Translations under genes and position numbers: made by a program
Shown here: positions 49,074 through 57,904 of the stretch, piece by piece
Numbering within the stretch: position 1 is the stretch's first letter
Layout: each line of letters begins with the position of its first letter
Source of the DNA: Polyangium sp. 15x6
GTDB lineage: Bacteria > Myxococcota_A > Polyangia > Polyangiales > Polyangiaceae
Direction: 5' to 3'
Length of the DNA: 64,000 nt
Assembly (NCBI RefSeq): GCF_029960785.1
Contig: NZ_JASBQE010000013.1
Span: forward strand, 62,001-126,000
Notes under the pieces: model-generated
Told to the model about the DNA's origin: nothing
The model's database searches: none
The model's input: only the letters and a program-made list of their open reading frames with translations

Positions 49074-49975
49074 GGTCCACCTCCGATGAGCCCGAGCTCG
49101 GTCGCGATGGCGTCGAGCTCGTCGACGAGCCGGTCGTGGGCAGGTTTTGGGGAGAACGGTAAGGGCGAACGTTTCTCGAACGACTCGGGATAGGCGTTGT
49201 CCCTTGAAATGGACTGCATCAGGCACGGGATCGCGGGGACGTTGGTTGCGCATGCCTCGCGAATCCGTTGCGCGTAATTCTCAGCGCCCGTCCGCCGCGC
49301 GTCCCCATCCGGGGGAAACAGGCTCAGCACCACCCCTGCGACCTTCGCCTGGATATCATAGACCTTCTTGTACCGGGCGAGGGTCTCCAAGAGAATCCGC
49401 AAGCCATGGACCGAGAATACGTCCGCGGCCATCGGCACGAGGATGCTGTCGGCCGCCTTCAGCGCGGACAGGCTCAGGCTGCTGATGCTCGGCGGGCAGT
49501 CGATGATGACGTGGTCGTACGCGTCTCCCGTGGTCCGGATCCACCGCTTCAGGCGGGGCAGGACGAGCTCGGCCGCGATCTCCTGCACGTCGAAGAGCTC
49601 GGCGCTGCCGCAGACGAGCGAGAGGGAACCTCCCCCCGCGCACGTCCTCACGAGCTCCCGGCAATTACTCGTGCTCCTTTTCGGTCCGTAATGCTGCCCG
49701 GTGACGACGTCGAGGTACCGGACGTCGCCATGAAAGAGGTCATAGAGGTTGCCCTCCTGCCGCTGCGGGTCGTTGCGTGTCCTCGCGTCGAACCTCGGGT
49801 CGTCGAGCAGGTAGAGGCTCGCGTTGCACTGCGGGTCCGCGTCGATGACGAGCACCTGCTTGTGGTGCTTCTCCGCCAGGAGCGCGGCCAGATTGACGGC
49901 AATCGTCGTTTTTCCGACGCCGCCCTTGATGTTCTGTACCGCCAGCACAGTCCGCTTCTTCGACGCGTCCGTCAT
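49070..49975 (-). CDS. ParA/Soj-type P-loop ATPase; first gene of a three-gene operon
   Basis: A 301-residue ATPase with the deviant Walker A KGGVGKTT (Lys17 and Lys22), Walker A' VLVIDADPQCNASL and the Walker B-like HVIIDCPPS. These mark the ParA/MinD class, which forms ATP-dependent dimers on DNA or membrane and positions cargo. A block of about 70 residues after the DADPQ motif (RTRNDPQRQEGNLYDLFHGD region) is longer than in Soj. It is not next to ParB, SMC, gid or chemotaxis genes, so it is an orphan or belongs with the two unknown genes behind it, which it overlaps. A Met seven codons upstream is an alternative start. The divergent neighbour is a lipoprotein gene 119 bases away. Confidence 0.9.
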   Translation of the reverse strand: MTDASKKRTVLAVQNIKGGVGKTTIAVNLAALLAEKHHKQVLVIDADPQCNASLYLLDDPRFDARTRNDPQRQEGNLYDLFHGDVRYLDVVTGQHYGPKRSTSNCRELVRTCAGGGSLSLVCGSAELFDVQEIAAELVLPRLKRWIRTTGDAYDHVIIDCPPSISSLSLSALKAADSILVPMAADVFSVHGLRILLETLARYKKVYDIQAKVAGVVLSLFPPDGDARRTGAENYAQRIREACATNVPAIPCLMQSISRDNAYPESFEKRSPLPFSPKPAHDRLVDELDAIATELGLIGGGP

Positions 49976-50094
49976 CGTGGTGGCAGCATACGCCATGGCG
50001 ACGCCGTTCGGAAGCAACCAGCCAGGGGCCTCACCTGTCCACGCTGGAAGCATGTTCACGGAGCCACGTTGACCGTGCCGTGGTAGGCTCAGGC

Positions 50095-51042
50095 GTGCAC
50101 GACGATCGGGCGTCCCTGCCCCGCCAAACCTCGCGCCGCGGCGCCGCCCTCGCCCTCCTCCTCTCCACCGCCGCCTGCGGCCGCGTCGGCTCCCGTGCCC
50201 TCGAACCACGCCCGAACGCTGGCCTCTCCACGCGCGGCGCCGGTATCTCGGCCCGTGTCGAGCGTATCCACGTCGGGTACTGGCAACAGAGCGCGAACAC
50301 GCGCGTCGACGTGCACGTCGTCAACGAGGGGAAAACGCCCCTCCACGTCGAGCCTGAGCGAATCGAGCTCGCCGTGCTCGGGAGGCCGTCTCCGCTCGTC
50401 TCCGCTTCCGTGGTCGAAGGCGACGAGGACCTCGCGCCCGGCGAAGGTGGCACCTATCGCCTCACGCTCCCGCGCGCGCCGATCGAATCCGGCGCCCCGT
50501 ACGTCCTCCGCCTCCATCCCGCCGTCCATGCACCCGCCGACGCGCTCGAGCCATTGCCGCTCGTGAATCCGGCGAAGCCGCACCTCGGGTATGGGCCTCC
50601 GGCCGATTCCACGTGGGTCTTCGTCGCTCGCATCGGCGGCGGCGCCATTCGACGGGATGACGTCACGGCGGGGCTCGGCGGGTTCGAGGTCTTCACCGGG
50701 CCGCAGTTCGGTCGATTCTCCTTCGGCCTCAGCGCGATGATCGGCGCGGGCTCGATCGGCGGCGAGGTGCGTTATCGTTTCGAGCCGGCGAAGGTGCTCG
50801 CGATCGTCCCGTTCGCCGGGTACGGGTATTATCCCATCGCGGGGATCGTCGGCCTGAACGCGGGGCACGGGGGACGCGTCGGCGCCGAGCTCCAGTTCTC
50901 GCTCGGTGAGGTCACGCGCTTCGGATGGGCCCGGAGCGGCAGCCGCATGGGCCTCTTCGCCCATGCCGGGCCCGTGTACCTGCGTGTCACCGATTCGGTG
51001 GGCGTCGCTGCACAGGGTGGCCTCACGTTCGGTTTTTTCTAG
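50095..51042 (+). CDS. Lipoprotein with N-terminal beta domain and predicted outer-membrane-like C-terminus
   Basis: A 315-residue lipoprotein (SRRGAALALLLSTAAC). Residues about 55-145 look like an Ig-type beta domain (RVDVHVVNEGKTPLHVEPER); the C-terminal 140 residues alternate aromatic and small residues and end in GLTFGFF, a typical beta-barrel end (GFEVFTGPQFGRFSFGLSAM). The combination is unusual for a lipoprotein and function is unknown. Start GTG; another GTG five codons upstream is possible. Both lack a strong ribosome site. Confidence 0.72.
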   Translation: MHDDRASLPRQTSRRGAALALLLSTAACGRVGSRALEPRPNAGLSTRGAGISARVERIHVGYWQQSANTRVDVHVVNEGKTPLHVEPERIELAVLGRPSPLVSASVVEGDEDLAPGEGGTYRLTLPRAPIESGAPYVLRLHPAVHAPADALEPLPLVNPAKPHLGYGPPADSTWVFVARIGGGAIRRDDVTAGLGGFEVFTGPQFGRFSFGLSAMIGAGSIGGEVRYRFEPAKVLAIVPFAGYGYYPIAGIVGLNAGHGGRVGAELQFSLGEVTRFGWARSGSRMGLFAHAGPVYLRVTDSVGVAAQGGLTFGFF

Positions 51043-51112
51043 CATCGTTTCAATCGGAATCGAACCGGACATCTGGTAGCATGATCGGCCGGATTGCTTC
51101 GGAGGTTCCTTC

Positions 51113-53254
51113 ATGACGCGTGATAGGCTCTGGTTTCTTTTCCTCGCGGCCGCCGTCTCCTCCGCGGGCGCGATCGCCGCTTGCGGCGGCGGCGGCGATA
51201 CGAGCGGCGGCGCGGCGGGCAGCGGCGCCTCGGGGCCGGACGCCGGTTCGTCGTCCGGCGGCGGCGGTTCGGGCGGCGACGGTGGTTTCATCAATTTCCC
51301 CGACGGCGGCGAGCAGGCGCTCGTGATCGAGCCGCAGGATCCGATCCTCGACGTGGCCGGCGCGCCGGGCACGCTGCCCTTCAACGCGAAGCTCACCGAC
51401 GGCTCGAATCCCGGCGCGATCGATTGGTTCCTCGACGATGTCACCGTGGGGACGATTGGCACGGACGGGGTCTTCGCTTCCGGCGGCTTCGTCGCGGGCA
51501 AGGCCAAGGTCACCGCGAAGAGCGGGCAGCTCGAGGCGAGCACGACGATCACGGTGCGCGTGAAGATCGCCGAGAATGCCGGCAATCTCTCGACCGACGA
51601 TCAGACGAAGCTCGACACCGGCGGCAATGCCGAGCCGGGCTTCCGGTGGCTTTATCCCTACGACAAGACCGTCTTTCCCCGCGGCCTGGCGGCTCCCACG
51701 CTCCAGCTCGCCGGCAATGCGGACGCCGTGCTCGTGAAGATCAACGTGGGCGATTTCGAGTACAAGGGTTATTTCGGCGCCTCGGCCCCCGCGCGGGTGG
51801 ATCTGCCCGCGGCCGTCTGGAAGGGCGTCACGCAGAGCGCCGGCCCGAGCGATACGGTCTCCGTGACGGCCACGAAGCTCGCCGGCGGCGCCGCGACCGG
51901 CCCCGTCACGCAATCATGGCGTATCGCGCAGGGCAGCCTGAGCGGCATCGTATATTACAACACGTACGTCTCGAAGCTCGCGAACGGCGGCGCGGTGATG
52001 CGCATCAAGCCGGGCTCGAACGCGGAGGTCCTCCTCGGCGGATGCAATGTCTGCCATTCCGTCAGCGCGAATGGGAACGTGCTCGCGGCGGGCGTCAACT
52101 GGACGGTCGACAATCCGCTCGACAGCGCGACGTACGATCTCACGCCGGACGGCACGGCCTCGCAGCGCTACCTCGACAACGACGGCCGGAAGTTTTCTTT
52201 CGGCGGGCTGACGCCGGATGGGACGTACATGATCACGAACGGCATCCCGGGGAGCGGGTCGCCCGTGCGCGGTTTGGCCGGGGAGTATCCGTCGCGGCTC
52301 CTCGACACGAAGACGGGCGCCGACGTGGGGGCGTCCTCGTTCACGAACGCCGTGAAATACGCGCTCACGCCGGCATTCTCCCCCGACGGCAAGCACGTCG
52401 CGTTCTCCTGGTACGACCCGACGCCCGGACGAACGCTGGCCATGATGGACGTCGACCTCTCGCAGTCGCCGCCTGCATTCTCGGCCCTCACCGAGCTGCT
52501 CGCCGTGCCCTCGGGCATCGTCGGCTGGCCGAGCTTCACGCCCGACGGCGCCGCGGTGCTCTACCACGCGGGCGATCGCTTCGACACCGCGGGCTTCGGC
52601 GCCACGCCTTCGTATGGCGAGGTCTTCCTGGTCGAGACGGCGACGAAGGCGGTGAACAAGCTCGCCGCGCTGAACGGCTACGACGAAAATGGTCAGTTCT
52701 ACCTGCCGTTCGGCGACGCCGAGGAGGCGCGCCTGAACTACGAGCCGACGATCCTGCCCGTCCCGGTCGGCGGGTATTACTGGGTGTTCTTCACGAGTCG
52801 GCGCGTCTACGGCAACACGATCGGCCCAGGCGGGACGGTGCCGGAAGGCGCAAACAAGTGGGGCAAGTACGAAAACAACGTCGAGACCCCGAGCCCGCGC
52901 AAGAAGCTCTGGGTCGCCGCGATTGACATCGATTACCAGGGCAAACCCGATCCGAGCCATCCTGCATTCTACCTGCCGGGTCAGGAGCTCGAAGCGGGCA
53001 ACATGCGCGCATTCGCCGCGCTGGAGCCCTGCAAGGACCTGAATCAGCCTTGCGAGTCCGCCGCCTCGTGCTGCAACGGCAACGTGTGCCGCCCGGCCGA
53101 CGTCGACGGCGACGGCACGAAGGAGCTCGTCTGCGTGCCGCCGCCCGCGAACGAATGCGCACAAGAGGGCGAGTCCTGCGAGACCGCGGCAAACTGCTGC
53201 ACGCCTGGGTCCCTGTGCATCAACAATCGCTGCGCGGTCCCCACACCGAAGTGA
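51113..53254 (+). CDS. Surface lipoprotein: TolB-like propeller with c-type heme motif and Cys-rich tail
   Basis: A 713-residue lipoprotein (AGAIAAC, Cys24) with a Gly/Ser-rich linker at 25-60. A beta domain (about 75-150) leads to a central part with CNVCH (Cys311, Cys314, His315), the signature for covalently bound heme c, followed by TolB/WD40-like blades (TPAFSPDGKHVAFSWYD; WPSFTPDGAAVLYHAG). The tail carries two Cys-rich modules (CESAASCCNGNVC; CETAANCCTPGSLC) similar to that on the subtilase. Such proteins may bind or oxidise surface substrates, but no catalytic site is recognised. GGAGG lies seven bases before the ATG. A strong hairpin follows. Confidence 0.82.
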   Translation: MTRDRLWFLFLAAAVSSAGAIAACGGGGDTSGGAAGSGASGPDAGSSSGGGGSGGDGGFINFPDGGEQALVIEPQDPILDVAGAPGTLPFNAKLTDGSNPGAIDWFLDDVTVGTIGTDGVFASGGFVAGKAKVTAKSGQLEASTTITVRVKIAENAGNLSTDDQTKLDTGGNAEPGFRWLYPYDKTVFPRGLAAPTLQLAGNADAVLVKINVGDFEYKGYFGASAPARVDLPAAVWKGVTQSAGPSDTVSVTATKLAGGAATGPVTQSWRIAQGSLSGIVYYNTYVSKLANGGAVMRIKPGSNAEVLLGGCNVCHSVSANGNVLAAGVNWTVDNPLDSATYDLTPDGTASQRYLDNDGRKFSFGGLTPDGTYMITNGIPGSGSPVRGLAGEYPSRLLDTKTGADVGASSFTNAVKYALTPAFSPDGKHVAFSWYDPTPGRTLAMMDVDLSQSPPAFSALTELLAVPSGIVGWPSFTPDGAAVLYHAGDRFDTAGFGATPSYGEVFLVETATKAVNKLAALNGYDENGQFYLPFGDAEEARLNYEPTILPVPVGGYYWVFFTSRRVYGNTIGPGGTVPEGANKWGKYENNVETPSPRKKLWVAAIDIDYQGKPDPSHPAFYLPGQELEAGNMRAFAALEPCKDLNQPCESAASCCNGNVCRPADVDGDGTKELVCVPPPANECAQEGESCETAANCCTPGSLCINNRCAVPTPK

Positions 53255-53295
53255 GGTCGAGGCGCACGCCTCCGGCCTGATCCACACCGAAACCA

Positions 53296-53326
53296 GGGCG
53301 GCTCCCGGCGCACCGGGACGCCGCCC
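53296..53326 (+). terminator. Strong GC-rich hairpin after the heme-motif lipoprotein gene
   Basis: GGGCGGC-T-CCCGG, loop CGCA, CCGGG-A-(C)-GCCGCCC: a 13-bp stem with one bulged base, 42 bases after the stop. No T run follows. Stability and position support a terminator. Confidence 0.6.
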
Positions 53327-53464
53327 GTCAAGTCCCCCAGCATATTTCACGGGCAGCCGTGAGCGGTTACGGGTTCTCTGGAGGCTCGTCCGTTTCAACG
53401 GATGATGCTTCGGGGGAAACCGAGGCGTCTCTCCTGGCACGCGAGATGCTCATTGGTTTCTTGC

Positions 53465-54697
53465 ATGTCGTCCCCGGGAAGACGCTTGGTGTCGTGTTGC
53501 GTTTTCGCTCTGGGAGCGGCGCTCGGGCTGCCCGGGAGTGCCGCGGCGGTGGAGCCGAAACCTCCGGTGGAGATCTCCGGCTCCCCCGGCAATGGGGTGA
53601 CGGTCAAGGTCGGGGACGTGTTCTCGTTCAATGCCCGGAGCCGGATCCAGCTTCGTTACCAGATCAACGTGCCTCCTGCGGATGATCAGGGCGAGCGAAA
53701 TTTCCAGCAGATCGTCAACATCGGGACGGCGCGCCTCTGGTTCTCTGGCCACGTCTATCGGCCCGAGCTGACCTACATGATTCAGCTCGCCATTGCTGGA
53801 CGTGACTATCGTGACGGCGCGACGTCACCGATCTTCGACGCTTATATCGACTGGAAGATCCACCGCGATTTCAATGTCCGAGCCGGGCAGTTTTTCGTTC
53901 CGTTCGATCGATTGCGCACGGTCCGCGAGTTCGCGCTGCAGATGGCCGACAGGCCCGTGCCCGTCGGGGAGCTGACGCTCGATCGCGATGTGGGCATCAC
54001 GTTTTATTCGGAGAACTTCCTCGGGAAAGAATCGCCGGTCGCGTGGCGGCTCAGCGCGTTCGGCGGAGGCGGGACGAACCTCACGACCTCGCGGGAGCCC
54101 GGCGCGCTCTTCGTGGGGCGGCTCGAGCTTCGACCGCTCGGCAAGATCGACGATGACTCCGAGGGCGATCTCGACCGCAGGAAGAAGCCGGGCCTTGCGT
54201 TCGGCGGCGCGTTCGCGGCGAACTACAATACGAATCGATTGCGGAGCACGACGGGCGCGACGTTCCTCGGGGGAACGACGGATTATCTGCACGCCGCCGC
54301 CGACCTCGTGTTCAAGTGGCGCGGGTTCGCGCTCCAGGGCGAGTATCTGTGGAAACGCGCGGACGTCGATCGGATCGAATCCACGGACGAGGACGGCAAT
54401 CCGCGCACCGAGTACACGCGCTCGGGCCAGGGCACGGTGTTTCAGGCCTCGTACGTGTTCGATCCGCCGATCGAGATCGTGGCGCGGTTCTCACGATTGT
54501 ACGCGTTCGGAGGGACGGATCCGAAGCTCGTCGCCGAGGTCGAGAGCCGCGGGCAGGAGATCGGCGTCGGGCTCAACTATTACTTCAACAAGCACAAGAT
54601 GAAGCTGCAAGCCGACTGGATCGCCCGGATGTCGCACGATTTCGATTTCGAGAAGGCGAACCACGTGGCCCACGTCCAGCTCGACGCGACGTTCTGA
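53465..54697 (+). CDS. Phosphate-selective-type anion porin (OprO/OprP family)
   Basis: A 410-residue outer-membrane barrel. A signal peptide (LVSCCVFALGAALGLPGSAA) is followed by the family pattern: FSFNARSRIQLRYQINVPP, TYMIQLAIAGRDYRDG, PIFDAYIDWKIHRDFNVRAG then QFFVPFDRLRTVREF, matching the O/P porin N-terminal half, and an aromatic terminal strand (HVQLDATF) for BAM recognition. OprP passes phosphate, but relatives pass other anions. Because it is convergent with a sulfate uptake operon, sulfate or a sulfonate is a plausible cargo, inferred from place. The start is taken at the Met before SSPGRRL; an ATG 21 codons upstream also exists and neither has a clear ribosome site. Confidence 0.82.
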   Translation: MSSPGRRLVSCCVFALGAALGLPGSAAAVEPKPPVEISGSPGNGVTVKVGDVFSFNARSRIQLRYQINVPPADDQGERNFQQIVNIGTARLWFSGHVYRPELTYMIQLAIAGRDYRDGATSPIFDAYIDWKIHRDFNVRAGQFFVPFDRLRTVREFALQMADRPVPVGELTLDRDVGITFYSENFLGKESPVAWRLSAFGGGGTNLTTSREPGALFVGRLELRPLGKIDDDSEGDLDRRKKPGLAFGGAFAANYNTNRLRSTTGATFLGGTTDYLHAAADLVFKWRGFALQGEYLWKRADVDRIESTDEDGNPRTEYTRSGQGTVFQASYVFDPPIEIVARFSRLYAFGGTDPKLVAEVESRGQEIGVGLNYYFNKHKMKLQADWIARMSHDFDFEKANHVAHVQLDATF

Positions 54698-54709
54698 GCG
54701 CGCGTGCGT

Positions 54710-55717
54710 TCAGCGGTTCGGCTGCATCGAGGGCTCGGGGGCGGAGGGGTCGCGGAAACGCGACCACTCGATGCCGAGCTTGCGCATGCGCGCGCGCAGC
54801 GTGTGCGGGTTGATGCCGAGCAGGCGCGCCGCGCCGTACGGGCCCTCGATGCGGCCGCCGCGCGCGGCGAGGGCGCGGCGAATGTGCGCGGCCGTCGCCT
54901 CGTCGAGGGTGACGATTTCATCCGCGTCGCGGATGGGCGGGCGCGAGGGCGGTTTTACGGTGGGGCCCCCGAGCGCGGCCGCGAGCTCGAGGCGCTTGCC
55001 ATTGCCGAGGATCGCGCCGCGCTCGATGACCGCCGCGAGCTCGCGCACGTTGCCCGGCCACGTGTATCCCCGGAGCAGCTCGATGTCGGCGGGCGTCGGC
55101 GTGAGCCCGGGGCCGCCGAGGCGTTTGCCCGCGTGCTCGGCGAAATGCGCCGCGAGGGCCGGGAGGTCTTCCATGCGGTCGCGCAGCGCGGGCAATCGAA
55201 TGGGGAAGACGCTCAGGCGATACCAGAGGTCCTCGCGGAAGGTTCCTTCGGCCACCATGTTTTCGAGGTGCCTGTGGGTGGCCGCGACGATCCGCACGTC
55301 CATGCGGATTGTCTCGTGGCCGCCGACCCGCTCGATCGTGCTCTCCTGGAGCACGCGGAGCAGGCGCACCTGCGCCGCGCGGGGCAGCTCGCCGACCTCG
55401 TCCAGGAAGAGCGTGCCGCCGTCCGCGCGCTCGAACCAGCCTTTGCGTGTGCCCACCGCGCCGGTGAACGCACCGCGCTCGTGGCCGAAGAGCTCGGAGT
55501 CGATGAGCTCGGAGGGAATGGCGCCGCAATTGACGCGCACCACGGGCCCGTGCGCCCGCCGCGAGCGCGCGTGGATGGCCCGCGCGATGACCTCTTTCCC
55601 GGAGCCGGTCTCGCCCAGCACGAGCACCGGCGCGTCCGTGGGCGCCACCTGAAGGACGCGCTCCATCACCGGCTTGAGCCCGGCGGATGCTCCGATCACG
55701 AACTCGCTCATGTCCAT
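54710..55717 (-). CDS. Sigma-54-dependent activator without sensory domain, last gene of the sulfate operon
   Basis: A 335-residue enhancer-binding protein: AAA+ domain at about 5-235 with Walker A GETGSGKE (35-42), intact GAFTGA loop (82-87) for contact with sigma-54, and Walker B GTLFLDEVGEL; then a C-terminal Fis-type helix-turn-helix (PYGAARLLGINPHTLRARMR). There is no N-terminal receiver, GAF or PAS domain, so activity must be set by its amount or by another protein, as in PspF. Start ATG is preceded by GAGG, 16 bases after the cysA stop, so the gene is co-transcribed with the sulfate transporter. It may control this operon or the sigma-54 genes of sulfur metabolism. Confidence 0.92.
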   Translation of the reverse strand: MDMSEFVIGASAGLKPVMERVLQVAPTDAPVLVLGETGSGKEVIARAIHARSRRAHGPVVRVNCGAIPSELIDSELFGHERGAFTGAVGTRKGWFERADGGTLFLDEVGELPRAAQVRLLRVLQESTIERVGGHETIRMDVRIVAATHRHLENMVAEGTFREDLWYRLSVFPIRLPALRDRMEDLPALAAHFAEHAGKRLGGPGLTPTPADIELLRGYTWPGNVRELAAVIERGAILGNGKRLELAAALGGPTVKPPSRPPIRDADEIVTLDEATAAHIRRALAARGGRIEGPYGAARLLGINPHTLRARMRKLGIEWSRFRDPSAPEPSMQPNR

Positions 55718-55733
55718 GGTTTCCTCGGGAGGT

Positions 55734-56792
55734 TCAGATCTCGTAATCGGGCACGAAGACGCGCACCCTGCGCGGGGAGACGTGGACGGTGTCGCCCGAG
55801 CGCAGCCCGAGCGCGGCGAAGCGCTCGGGGGTGAGCTCCACGTTGATCAATTGATCCGAGTCGAGCGCGCGGAGCTCCACCTTGGTCCGGGATCCGGTCG
55901 GATTCACGTGCAGGACCTTCGCCGCGAGGCTGCCCGCCTCGGTGGGATGATGCTCGATTTCGAGCTCGTGCGGCCGCACGTAGACGGCGGCGTCGCGCGC
56001 CTCGGGGTGCTGATAATCGGGGTAGGCGACCTTGAGGCCCGAGACGACGGCCTGGCCGCGCTCGACGCGGCCGTGGAAGACGTTGACGTTGCCGAGGAAG
56101 TCCATGACGAACGCATTCGCGGGGCGCTCGAAGACCTCGGCCGGCGCGCCGACCTGCTCGATGCGGCCTTCGTTCATGATCACCACGTGATCGGCGACCT
56201 CGAAGGCCTCTTCCTGGTCGTGCGTGACGAAGACGCTCGTGACCTGGATCTCCTCGTGGAGCTTGCGCAGCCATTGCCGGAGCTCCGTGCGCACCTTCGC
56301 GTCGAGCGCGCCGAACGGCTCGTCGAGCAAAAGCACGTTCGGCCGCGCCGCGAGCGCGCGGGCGAGCGCGACGCGCTGCCGTTGCCCGCCCGAGAGCTGC
56401 GCCGGATAGCGTGATCCCAGGCCTTCGAGGCGAATCAACGCGAGGAGCTCGTCGACGCGGGTCTGTCGCTCCTCTTTGGGGACCCCACGCACGCGGAGGC
56501 CGTATCCGATGTTCTCGGCGATCGTCATGTGCCGGAACAGGGCATAATGCTGGAAGACGAAGCCCACTTTTCGATCGCGGGCCTCGTAGTCGGTGATGTT
56601 CTCGTCGTGGTAGAGGACCGTGCCCCGGTCGGCGACCTCGAGGCCCGCGATGATGCGCAAGAGCGTGGTTTTCCCCGAGCCGGAGGGGCCGAGCAGGGCG
56701 AGGAGCGAGCCGCTCGGGACGTCGAGGCTGACGTCGTGGAGGGCCCGGAAGCTGCCGAAGTTCTTGGATACGCCCTGGATGCGAATGCTCAT
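55734..56792 (-). CDS. cysA: Sulfate/thiosulfate ABC transporter ATPase
   Basis: A 352-residue ABC ATPase that powers sulfate import: Walker A GPSGSGKT (35-42), Q-loop Gln81, signature LSGGQ (133-137), Walker B LLLDEP (154-159) and switch His in VFVTHDQ. A C-terminal TOBE-like domain (about 240-350) is shared with CysA, PotA and ModC. The start ATG overlaps the cysW stop (ATGA), so translation is coupled. Order on the strand is sbp, cysU, cysW, cysA, sigma-54 activator. Confidence 0.95.
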   Translation of the reverse strand: MSIRIQGVSKNFGSFRALHDVSLDVPSGSLLALLGPSGSGKTTLLRIIAGLEVADRGTVLYHDENITDYEARDRKVGFVFQHYALFRHMTIAENIGYGLRVRGVPKEERQTRVDELLALIRLEGLGSRYPAQLSGGQRQRVALARALAARPNVLLLDEPFGALDAKVRTELRQWLRKLHEEIQVTSVFVTHDQEEAFEVADHVVIMNEGRIEQVGAPAEVFERPANAFVMDFLGNVNVFHGRVERGQAVVSGLKVAYPDYQHPEARDAAVYVRPHELEIEHHPTEAGSLAAKVLHVNPTGSRTKVELRALDSDQLINVELTPERFAALGLRSGDTVHVSPRRVRVFVPDYEI

Positions 56793-57904
56793 GGATGCGC
56801 TCCCGTGCGGCGGCCCTCGTCGGATTGCGGGATGCGATCTTCGAGCTTGCGCTTGACGACGAGCGTCGTGATGGCGAGCAGCGTCAGCACGGACGCGACC
56901 GCGAACGATCCCGGCATGTTGTACTCCTGGAACAGCTTTTCGATCCGGAGCGGCATGGTGTCGGTCTCGCCGGCGATGTGCCCGGAGACCACGTACACCG
57001 CGCCAAACTCGCCCATGGCGCGGGCGTTGCACAGAATGATGCCGTACACGAGCCCCCATTTCACGTTCGGCACCGTGACGTGCCAGAACATCTGCCAGCC
57101 GCTCGCCCCGAGGCTCAGCGCCGCGAGCTCCTCGTCCGCGCCGATGGCGTTCATCACGGGGATGAGCTCGCGCGCGACGAAGGGAAAGGTCACGAATGCG
57201 GTGGCGAGGACGAGCCCCGGCGTGGCGAAGATGATCTTGAGGCTCTTGTTCGAGGGCCACACCTCGAAGGCCTGCTGCCCGAGGACGAGGAGCACGAAGA
57301 CCGTGGCACCCGCGAGGGCGAGGGCGAGGGGAGACGTTTTCCAGAGGCCACGCCGCGCGCGCGGGTGGCTCGGCCGAAATACGAAATAGGCGACGGCGAG
57401 GAGGAGGACGAGGATCGTCGCGACGAGGTACGGCATGATCGCGTAGCCGTCGCGGCGGAGGAAGGCCCCGAAATAGCCTTGCAGGCCGAAGATGAGCACG
57501 AACATCAGGCCGGCGACCACGGGGGAGACCGAGAAGGGCAGGTCGATGAGGGCCGTCAGCAAGGTGCGTCCCGGGAAGGAAAAACGCGCGATCGCCCAGG
57601 CCGCCGCGACGCCGAAGATCACGTTCGCCGTGACCGCGATGGGGACGACGGTGAGCGTCAGGCCAATCGCGTGGCGCGTGTCCGGATCGTCGACGAGGTT
57701 TTTCCAGTAGACCCCCGCGCCCTCGGCCAGGGCCCCGGCGAATACGTTGGCAACGGGTATCACGATCAGCACGCCGACGACGGCGACCGCGAGCCCGGTG
57801 AGGCTCCATCGCAGCCACGCGGGATCCTGCTGCGCCCGCCGGATCTTCGTCGCTGTGGCCTTGGCTCGCGGCGCGTCTCGGACCTCCGCCGTCTCAACGG
57901 TCAT
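56789..57904 (-). CDS. cysW: Sulfate ABC transporter permease CysW with an extra internal membrane region
   Basis: A 371-residue permease; CysW proteins usually have about 290. The ends match the family: [40 protein letters not shown] and the EAA-like loop [19 protein letters not shown] before [17 protein letters not shown]. Between them lies an insert of about 80 residues with one or two additional hydrophobic segments ([35 protein letters not shown]) joined by a basic loop. The insert is in frame and has normal codon bias, so it is not an error. Overlaps cysU by 11 bases. Confidence 0.93.
   Translation of the reverse strand: MTVETAEVRDAPRAKATATKIRRAQQDPAWLRWSLTGLAVAVVGVLIVIPVANVFAGALAEGAGVYWKNLVDDPDTRHAIGLTLTVVPIAVTANVIFGVAAAWAIARFSFPGRTLLTALIDLPFSVSPVVAGLMFVLIFGLQGYFGAFLRRDGYAIMPYLVATILVLLLAVAYFVFRPSHPRARRGLWKTSPLALALAGATVFVLLVLGQQAFEVWPSNKSLKIIFATPGLVLATAFVTFPFVARELIPVMNAIGADEELAALSLGASGWQMFWHVTVPNVKWGLVYGIILCNARAMGEFGAVYVVSGHIAGETDTMPLRIEKLFQEYNMPGSFAVASVLTLLAITTLVVKRKLEDRIPQSDEGRRTGAHP

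Noticed and set aside
49070-49975. Chromosomal parAB/parS locus
   Set aside because: No ParB domain, parS-like palindrome, gid, rnpA or SMC genes were seen near the ATPase gene.
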